Assembly (NCBI GenBank): GCA_023375785.1
Contig: SZWC01000555.1
Location: 239,052 to 303,051 of the forward strand
Reading direction: 5' to 3'
Source of the DNA: Penium margaritaceum
Lineage: Eukaryota > Streptophyta > Zygnematophyceae > Desmidiales > Peniaceae
DNA: 64,000 nucleotides
The position numbers and the translations under genes were made by a program. The notes under the pieces were generated by a model. The model worked only from the letters and a program-made list of their open reading frames with translations, was not told the origin of the DNA and did not search any database. Positions 56,828 through 64,000 of this stretch are shown one piece after another. Each line of letters opens with the position of its first letter. The stretch's first letter is position 1.

Positions 56828-58687
56828 CTAACGCTTGTTGTTGCCATGCAGGTGATTCTGGCCGTGGTGTGTGTTTGCTCCATACTCGGCCGGCATGGAG
56901 TTGTACTTCACGAGGATGAAGTCACGCAGCTCAGCATAACTGGTCCAAGGCTTGCCTTGGGGATCCAGCGTACAAGCACGAGCGAGGGACTCGTTAGAAA
57001 GGCTGTTGGTAAGCCATTCCACGATCTGCCACATGGGATGGCGGTCCTCATCAGTGATTTTGTCCAAGGTGTTGTCCCAATCCTGGAGGTATTGCTCAAG
57101 CTTGCAGTCACCCTGGCGGATTTTCGACAAGCGCCTGGATGCTTGCTGGGAGACGGACTCCCTACCATACAAGTCCATGAGGATTTTGCAGAGGTCTTCC
57201 CAGTGAGGACTGGGGACCGACTGAGGTGTTTCCACGTATAACACTTTCAGCCGATTCTTCACCGATGAGAGCGTTGAGCTGTCAAGGCAAGCTAGCCCGA
57301 CGGTGCCCCAAGCTGGTTGCTTGATGTTATGGAGCTCAAGAAAAAGCTCCATGCGTGGCTTCCAAGTGGCTAAGTCGATGTGCTTGGATGAGCCCAACTT
57401 GGGATAGTCACTCAGGCGCTTTACAGCCTTTGAGATCTCTGCACCCAATGCTGCATCATCATCCTCAGGGTGTTTCTCGCTTATCGCTTTCTCAGCCTGA
57501 TGAAGACGACGAGAGCCGCTCGGGCCCGTCGACCGGTCATCATGGGTGTCACCCGTCAGGCTGTGAGCATCATCGTGTGATGGATGCTTAGCTTTGCGAC
57601 CCTGGGATGGGTGGGCGGGATCAGGCTTGTCAGCCATGCCACCAGCCACCAACGTACCCATGATGTTCAACATACTGCTAAATGCATCTGGATGAACGTG
57701 CTGTGTGAGGGCAAGCACGCTCTTGGTGAGCTGGTTACGCTCAAGGGCGTCAAGCAAATGCTCGTATGCCTTGGCGTCTTGCAAAAGGTTCAGTTCATCC
57801 GCGATGTTCGCTGGATCCTTTTGCGATACCTGGCCTGCCTTAGGCACGATGGTCGTGCTGGCGGTCGTAGCACAAGTCTGTGCTCTTCCAGGTGTTCCTT
57901 GCTCAAGGCGAGCCAAGGGACCATCCTGGGATTGTGGGATTGGTGCACGTGCCAAGGTAGGCAGCGTGTTCCCCCCATCACCACCTACTGGTATGCCATC
58001 CGGGTCAACGCCACGAGATGTATGACCAGTAAGTAGCTTAGGGTCGCCGTTCCCCTTTGATAGGACTGAAGCCCTAACAGCTTCCACCGTGCGAAAGTCA
58101 CGGATTTTGAGGTCCACAAGGTGGTTGATCGCCACCAAGGTGGCAGCGTCAACACCCTTGAGAGGATCGTCGTCCTCTTCATCTTGGGCCTCCAAGGAGA
58201 GCCGGTCGTCCTCTGCTCCAATGTCATTGTCTTCGCCCTCAACGACATCAGGTTCTACATCCACCTCGTCTGCTACGCTGGCGGCGTTGGCAAGGCCCCC
58301 GGCCGTATCGCCAATGCGTGGAGTTGACGTTGCTTCCTTGGCTTCCTCATTCCCCTTCACGATGTCCTTAGTGGCATGGCTCCCACCAGGCGGCATCTTC
58401 GCGAAAGCGGCGGATGCGGCGTGACCGGTGCCCGTCCCGCAAGCGCTCTTCGTCGGTAACATCGTACGCGGAGCACGATTCCCGGATGCGCTTAGGCCAA
58501 TCTCCTTTGCTGGGGTTTTTGGAGGGCCTCCTCCTGCCATGGACATGGGGTGACCACCTGCCACCATGACTGGTGAGGAGGGGTGAAGGGAGGAAAGGGA
58601 AGGGAGGGGGGGACAAGAGTTAAGTGAGAGTGTGGTGGTAGGTAGAATGTAGATGCACCTGCAATCTCTCCCAAGTATTTCAAGCAC
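56828..58687 (-). CDS. G5 Gag protein, 619 codons
   Basis: The longest real coding frame in the window. It has a low-complexity acidic N-terminal half (for example DEVDVEPDVVEGEDNDIGAE), a middle with DEEDDDPLKGVDAATLVAIN and an Ala/Gly-rich part, and a capsid-like gag core near residues 430-600: WKPRMELFLELHNIKQPAWG, then YGRESVSQQASRRLSKIRQG, WDNTLDKITDEDRHPMWQIV and DPQGKPWTSYAELRDFILVK, typical of retrotransposon gag. The Met at 58687 is the best start in frame; an internal Met about 40 codons in is an alternative. It forms the particle shell. Ends at TAG 56828-56830, after which the nucleocapsid continues in frame. Confidence 0.85.
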   Translation of the reverse strand: MLEILGRDCRCIYILPTTTLSLNSCPPLPSLSSLHPSSPVMVAGGHPMSMAGGGPPKTPAKEIGLSASGNRAPRTMLPTKSACGTGTGHAASAAFAKMPPGGSHATKDIVKGNEEAKEATSTPRIGDTAGGLANAASVADEVDVEPDVVEGEDNDIGAEDDRLSLEAQDEEDDDPLKGVDAATLVAINHLVDLKIRDFRTVEAVRASVLSKGNGDPKLLTGHTSRGVDPDGIPVGGDGGNTLPTLARAPIPQSQDGPLARLEQGTPGRAQTCATTASTTIVPKAGQVSQKDPANIADELNLLQDAKAYEHLLDALERNQLTKSVLALTQHVHPDAFSSMLNIMGTLVAGGMADKPDPAHPSQGRKAKHPSHDDAHSLTGDTHDDRSTGPSGSRRLHQAEKAISEKHPEDDDAALGAEISKAVKRLSDYPKLGSSKHIDLATWKPRMELFLELHNIKQPAWGTVGLACLDSSTLSSVKNRLKVLYVETPQSVPSPHWEDLCKILMDLYGRESVSQQASRRLSKIRQGDCKLEQYLQDWDNTLDKITDEDRHPMWQIVEWLTNSLSNESLARACTLDPQGKPWTSYAELRDFILVKYNSMPAEYGANTHHGQNHLHGNNKR

Positions 58688-59345
58688 GTTTGGCTATGGC
58701 AGACGGGATAAAACAGTTTCCCACTTATTTCCACGCCCTTTGCAAAGAGAAAGTGCCAAAACACCCCTCTTTTCCACCTTCCACTTATCAAATGAGATTC
58801 AAAGTAAGAGGAAAGCATGAAATCATGGCCAAAATTTCTGGAAGTTTTTTTGGCAGCGTTTCCCCTGCAATTTGGACGAAAAGTTATTTTTTGTTCACTG
58901 AAAAGGGAAGAAACAACCTGTTTTCGAAGTTTTGGTCCCTGGGCCGTAGCAGACAGCACAGATGTCAAACATTAATGCTTGATGACGTTCTGGAAAGTTT
59001 GTCTCTTGAGATTTCCAACGGTGTGCTGCATGCAGCGTTTGAAGAAGTTTGCTGCCTGCAGCGCCTCTTCAAAGACGGGGTATGTTTCTGAGGAAACTGG
59101 CCTGCTGCAGCGATTCTGGAATGCGACAGCAAGGCGGGCGGAAGCAAACTCGGCTGCGGACCTTGTCGCCAAAAACGGCCTAGTCTGCTGCTTCTGCACC
59201 GTTCTTTGGAAGGTGGAGCTGTCAGCCAATCCATCTGCTCCGCCGGACTTGGGTGAGGAGGAGTGGAGTGGTGGCTGCAGCTTCCTAGCGGCGACTCAGC
59301 AAGTTCCAGGTCGTCCAGTGACTAAGTCACCAAGGGTGATGCCTA
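58688..59345 (-). other. G5 5' leader
   Basis: Untranslated leader between the primer site and gag Met. The packaging signal is expected here, but nothing specific can be identified. Short frames on both strands look random. Confidence 0.5.
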
Positions 59346-59360
59346 GCTCATGGATACCAA
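59346..59360 (-). promoter_or_regulatory. G5 primer-binding site (tRNA-Met)
   Basis: The minus strand reads TTGGTATCCATGAGC right after the 5' LTR. TGGTATC matches the tRNA-Met 3' end; the rest is altered relative to TGGTATCAGAGC. It fixes the 5' end of the element on the right. Confidence 0.72.
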
Positions 59361-60182
59361 TGTAACACGGCGGGTGAAACGGGGTGCGAGCCTCTGTGGG
59401 TGAGTGAGCCCTCGGGACCCGATTGCTCATCGCAATCGCGCAAGTTGGTCGTGGAGATTAACTTCGCCGTGAAGTGTTCTCTCTTACGAATGACTCCTCT
59501 CACAAGTATGCCCTGACCAAGGTCGGGGCACGGAGTCCATTCTCGTCATAGGGCAACCCAAGAGGGAGGATGGAGGATATTATTTTATCCGTCCATTTTG
59601 TCAGCGGGTTGACGCGGTTCGACTAGATACATTTCTCTCGTCGAGTCAACCCGTTAAGCAATATTATGTTGTCCACGTGGAAACCCTAAGTTTCCGGCGT
59701 GATTAGGGATGGGGAGGTGGTGGCAAAATATCTTCGCGCGTGCGAGGGTATTTTGCCACCATTCGGCGCCCCTCGTCCGATGGCGTGGCCAACACGTTTA
59801 TAAAAACGTGTTTGCCACGCCACCGAGTGGAGGTGGCACTCGGCGGGGTGGTCCTATCGGAACGCCCGCCGGTGACCCCTCGCGAGCCCCCTCGCCATGG
59901 CGAGGGACCTCGTGAGGGGCCCCTCCATGGGGTGGGGGTCCTTGCGATGTCGCATTGGGTCATGCCCAATGCGGCTGCGTAGGCCCTGTGCAACCCATCG
60001 CGAATATTCGCGATGGGCTTGCTTTCGCCGCTCGAGGTTGCGAGACCTCGAGCGGCGGCCGGATAGTGCGCGGCACTATCCGGTCGCCCTCTTGCGAATC
60101 GAAAGCTTCTTTGAAGCTTCCGGTTCGCAGGGCTGGTCGGCGAGGAATTCTCCTCGTCGTCCAGACCCCGATTTTCCGGACA
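59361..60182 (-). repeat. G5 5' LTR, hairpin chain
   Basis: 822 bp. From 59719 to about 60155 it is a near-continuous series of inverted repeats: 12-bp arms 59719/59749; 18-bp arms with one mismatch 59782/59804; 7-bp arms 59823/59837; an 18-bp palindrome 59888-59905; a 12-bp palindrome 59914-59925; 9-bp arms 59951/59965; a 24-bp palindrome 59994-60017; 12-bp arms 60027/60045; 10-bp arms 60059/60074; 16-bp arms with two mismatches 60094/60113; and a small one at about 60140. Confidence 0.9.
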
Positions 60183-60628
60183 AAAGACGACGCAACCCTT
60201 TTTTGGATTTAAGGCGCTGGTCTAGGCAACATAACAAAGTGGCATATATATTGCCAGGTTTGTTACAGTAAAACTATGTGCAGCTCGGTGACGTCACGTA
60301 ACACGTACATAGATATGCACGAACGTGCAGGATCGTGCGTTGAAAGACAAGTCCGTACGGAAGATCAGACAAATGCCAGCTTGCTGCCGGCGGGTTGACA
60401 GCAAAGTACATATGTAGATAGAAACTTACAGAACGCCTCCTCTTCTGGCTATCGCTGTCGAGGCCTATGGAGGTGGTTTCCACGCAACTTTGACAACTTG
60501 ACTAGAAACATTTGAAAGCCAACGAGGGTTGACTGCCGCACAGTGGCAGTCGCTTTCACAACACTCTAAATTTTAAAATTTAAAATTCAGACGAGTCCTT
60601 ATGCGATGAGAGCAAGGAGTAGAAGAAC

Positions 60629-60670
60629 GCGCTCTTTACCCGTCTGCATGTGCAGACGGGTAAAGAGCGC
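60629..60670. repeat. 42-bp perfect hairpin
   Basis: 20-bp arms with no mismatch (60629-60648 and 60651-60670) around TG. The arm sequence is GCGCTCTTTACCCGTCTGCA. Could extrude as a cruciform or fold in RNA. Confidence 0.9.
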
Positions 60671-62491
60671 ATTGTGACCCGAGGGCGCATCTTCACTGTC
60701 TTCGAAGTGAACGTCTATTTGTATTTCATTTGGATTTTTAACCATGATTCTTCACTGCTGTAACATCGACCACTCGATACGTTCTGTTGCGCAAACATGA
60801 AAACACTCTTCATTAGCAGCCAGCTGTCCAGCGTCGAATGAAAAGTAAAAGGAGGTTCTGAAACCCCCTTACACCCGCGAGTTGAATGCCCAAAAAAACT
60901 AGACTGTCGTGGTAAACCACTAAGACCGTCAAGGCGCACATAGTTTCACTTCTCGGTAGCCAAAACAGAACGAAACAATAGATGTAGCGTGCCGAGCCAA
61001 AAATGTGTCAGAATCTGTCGGAAAACAGACTTGTCACGTCATTGGCGACACATAGAAGATACCAAAAAAAACAAGAGGCAGGTGTTGCACGCAAAACGTG
61101 CATATGGTTACATAGTAATTCAACAAAAGTATTCAGATTTGCAACTCTTAAGAGGCTGAATAATTGCCCGCAATCCGGACCACATAATGGAAGGTTTACC
61201 ATGAGACTCTACCTCGTCTGTGGAAGCGAAAACCAGTTGTATATGGACTGCCAAACCGTCACCCACATTCGTCGAAACTAATTTTGTTTGTTCGCCCATG
61301 CGTGCTCTTAAACACTGTGTATGGTTTGGGCGAACTCTTCCGAAATTACCTCAAGCTATGCTGGATGTAAAATCTAAATAAAAACAAAAAAAAATTGAAC
61401 GAATGCGCTTGAAGATATCGTATTGGGCAAGTTTATCCGAGCTGCGTTGTTTGCGCCCCGCCTGCATGCGAAATGACGAGTCCAAATCACGACAAAGGTA
61501 GGTGCCTGTTTCACTGACTGGACCATGGAAAATGTCTACTTAGGGGTCTTATGTCTAGATGATGCCTCGTGCCGAGACGTATACCTCTGAGGACCCGCTA
61601 CCGTAGGTTTCATTTGTCGCATGCACCGATGTAACGGCCAGCTTACCGGTATTGCTATTCGTTGGCAAACTTGGTGTCGACTTCGCTCCAATTCACATAC
61701 ATAAACGAACGGTACCCATAAATCCCCTAACCGCGATAAACAAAGGACGCACAAGTCGTCTGGAATGTACGGCCACTCTCATTGGCCCGCGAGTCTTGTG
61801 CGACGTTCCTGATTCGTCATCAAAATTTGCTCTGGTACATTTTGGACACATTTCACCGGTGGTGAGACATGTCGGAAACCGAAAAAAGAAAGTATTATTC
61901 CATCCATCGGTTTCACTTACCGTTGCCCTATGCGTCACATTGACGGCTGCCAACATGACCTTTTTCCCCTTCACACGGGCATCCGATTGGAGGGCGCTCT
62001 CAAAATAGGCCCCTCCGATCATTCAGGAAGTGCTACGGCATCAACCAGGTACGAATTCTGACGGCAGGCAGTCCGCGTCAAGAGGGGGGTCGAACTAGGC
62101 AGCTCTCGCACATTAATCCTATCGTATTATGCATAAAAATTCACGAACATATTGAAGAAGAACCTCAAAAGGAATTTCTTCTCGTTTTTTATGAATGTGG
62201 TTTTATTTGATAAGAAGTTTATTTGAATGAGATTTATTTTTTCTTCTATTGTGAGCATGCTAATTTCACACGTTTATGATGAACTTCACAAAAAAACTAC
62301 CTTTGACAAATTTTGATGAATTTTGAATGTTTCATTGTGTTATGAAAAATAATATGACGTAATTATAGGTATAATTTAATTCATTTACGTTATTCTATGA
62401 CGGTGGTTGAATTTCTTTTCTTTCATATGCATATTGAACCTGTTTGAAGCCGGGTTAACGAGTCTCAAGAGTTTACCATGACGACCAGTTC

Positions 62492-62528
62492 CCAACCTTG
62501 GGTTGGGCGAGGCCCAACCCAAGGTTGG
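62492..62528. repeat. Perfect hairpin with 17-bp arms
   Basis: Arms CCAACCTTGGGTTGGGC and its complement around GAG. A further degenerate CCCAACCCAACG follows. Confidence 0.88.
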
Positions 62529-64000
62529 ACCCAACCCAACGTTCAGTCCTTACCCTTTTGTCCTTGCGTCGGACTGGTCATTCCGTACTATCCGGGGTCT
62601 GTCCGGACATATACGTTGATGTCCATGATATTTTTATTCTGGCCGACCCTTCATAAGGCATCCGCGGACGTGGGGGGGCATACAGTGCTACAAATTCTTG
62701 CACCCTGATTGGCGGATGCCAGAAAAATGACCGATCCACCAATCACGATTTTCTTGCGGCACAAGCACACAAAAGTAAGAAAACAAAGGGTTACTATGTA
62801 ACCCAAAAAGTTGCGGAACACCGCATGAGACGGTGCCCTACGGTACAAATGGTTCGTCGTTCAGGACTTGCACTTAACCCAGCAGGTACGCAACAGTAGC
62901 AAAGCAGCAAGGAAGCCCATCTTGCCCGAGTCGAGTTGCCTTGCTGCTGTGGTAGGCACCAAAGCTGCGTGCGAGAGAGCGCGCATGGCATTGCCACAGT
63001 CGCCACAGCAGTAGGCACCACAGCTGCGTGCCTGCCTGCGCGCATTTTCTCCTTAGCCAGCCAGTTCATCGGCAAAAGGTGTCGGATGCAGCTGCCTGTT
63101 TCGGCTTATCCGAAACCTGTCTGGTGTAGGCTCGCACGAGCACAAGCCGTCGTCCTCGTTTTGCCCTCTTCCTGCGGACACCCCTCACCCCTCAGCTCTT
63201 CACAGCCGTTCTTGCCTTCATCGTCGGCACCGTCCCCACTCTGCCGCACCATAACACACCGCACCCGGCGTCTACGGCGAGCATCACCCATAGTTTCTCG
63301 CCGCTGCCGCGCCTCAACGCCTGCAAGGACGCCCTGCGTCTTGTCAAGCGACCCAGCGACCCTCCGCTCCCGCCCCTGCATCCATCCGCATCGGCATCCG
63401 CATCTCCATTCGCATCCGCCGCCATGTACAACCAGAAACGCCCCAGGACAGGTACGCTGTCCCTAGCCTCTCACCCGTCCTCCCTCCATCCGACAGCTCC
63501 TCGTCATTTTCGCTGGAGCTGCTGAACGCTGCCGCATAGGCGCGGACAACAGACAGCAGGCGCACTGGAGTGGGCGAGGGGGATCGTAGGCTGTGCAGGG
63601 CAGTAAGAACCGCAACAGGAGCATTTGACATCCGAGACCTGTTCGGTGTAGGCTTGCACGAGCACAAGGCAGGGTGGCGAAGCACAAGCAGCCAGACGGT
63701 GGGACGGATGCGCTGGTCGTGGCGTGGTCGGCGGACAGTGGATGCTCCGCACCCTTGTTTTTGTATTTTTTGTGTTGCTGTGGGTTTGGTTGGGTTCTGC
63801 TACGGCGGAGGCGGAGCAGTGACCTCACTGGCAGTGGGTCGAAGCCTCCTGCCAGCTCCTCCGCCTCATCTTGTACGTCGCATCTTGCGCTCTGGCTGCA
63901 CCCCCCCCTTCCCCCCCCCCCGGGTTCTGCCATGTTGCCCCTGTTGCCGTGCAGCTGTCCAGGCTGCTCATTTCCCGCCTCGCAAGTGTGGCTGGCTCTC

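Larger units (their letters stand above)
54558..60182 (-). mobile_element. Ty3/gypsy element G5, gag-protease only
   Basis: Minus-strand LTR element: 3' LTR 54558-55375, interior 55376-59360, 5' LTR 59361-60182. The interior keeps the 5' leader, gag, zinc knuckle, protease and the first residues of RT. RT core, RNase H, integrase and the polypurine tract are gone; coding sequence joins the 3' LTR directly at about 55375. Gag to RT entry is one reading frame (58687 to 55376) broken by only three stops. Protease similarity puts it near G4. No clear target duplication. Confidence 0.88.
60183..64000. other. Unassigned DNA with palindromes
   Basis: 3.8 kb with no recognisable gene, element or ATPase exon. 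Notable: a 42-bp perfect hairpin (60629-60670), a hairpin with 17-bp arms (62492-62528), an AT-rich stretch (about 62130-62430), a roughly 40-bp block given twice (about 63105-63145 and 63633-63667) and C homopolymer runs at 63900-63920. Open frames such as 62936-63466 are composition artefacts or unknown. Confidence 0.5.

Noticed and set aside
56828-58687. Host gene for an unknown 619-residue acidic protein
   Set aside because: It lies between LTRs, after a primer site, and leads in frame into a zinc knuckle and retropepsin; it is retrotransposon gag.
62936-63466. 176-codon + strand frame rich in Cys, Arg and Pro
   Set aside because: Contains internally repeated blocks, overlaps comparable frames on the other strand and shows no domain; not called as a gene.
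60183-64000. Upstream exons of the calcium ATPase
   Set aside because: I looked on the minus strand for the N-terminal and first membrane-segment motifs of IIB pumps and found none, so the upstream exon is not claimed.

Overview
This is eukaryotic nuclear DNA that is almost entirely transposable-element sequence, with part of one host gene near 51.5-53.8 kb. The mix of chromodomain Ty3/gypsy elements, several Ty1/copia families, a TRIM-type mini-retrotransposon and the exons of a P-type IIB calcium ATPase split by GT-AG introns fits a streptophyte, either a plant or a charophyte alga with a large repeat-rich genome such as Chara. The species is inference.

Layout. 1-6241: minus-strand gypsy element G1 (3' end outside the window), interrupted at 2245-3052 by an 808-bp hAT-like insertion. 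6280-15118: a related minus-strand gypsy element G3, whose 3' LTR is split by a complete + strand copia element A (6600-12275, 714-bp LTRs, target duplication AAGAT). 15119-15865: a + strand copia fragment meeting the truncated minus-strand copia B (15866 to about 21163). About 21164-27619: + strand chromodomain gypsy G4. 27620-37880: + strand copia C (688-bp LTRs), itself split by a minus-strand, internally deleted copia D (32032-36035, target duplication CACTG). 37881-42930: hairpin-rich DNA, a D-like LTR remnant, copia fragment E, and a 278-bp direct-repeat pair. 42931-49630: complete minus-strand gypsy G2 with a 403-bp TRIM inside it and an assembly gap flanked by an exact 217-bp duplication. 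49631-51496: mostly unassigned DNA and a hexanucleotide array. 51497-53838: three minus-strand exons of the calcium ATPase, with different simple-sequence arrays in the introns. 54558-60182: minus-strand gypsy G5, which keeps gag and protease but has lost most of pol. 60183-64000: no recognisable gene; palindromes and an AT-rich stretch.

No retrotransposon here has an intact coding region. The structural signals are well preserved. All three copia elements with a readable 5' end carry, exactly 2 nt after the 5' LTR, a primer-binding site that matches the anticodon stem-loop of initiator tRNA-Met, the half-tRNA priming known from Drosophila copia and yeast Ty5. The gypsy elements and the TRIM use the ordinary tRNA-Met 3'-end site.

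The features most worth following up are: a tRNA-Arg-like pol III module (A box, B box, T-run) in both LTRs of copia C, with a second tRNA-like module in the copia B LTR; the G5 LTR, which is a chain of about a dozen consecutive hairpins; the TRIM; and an in-frame TAG inside a conserved exon of the calcium ATPase.
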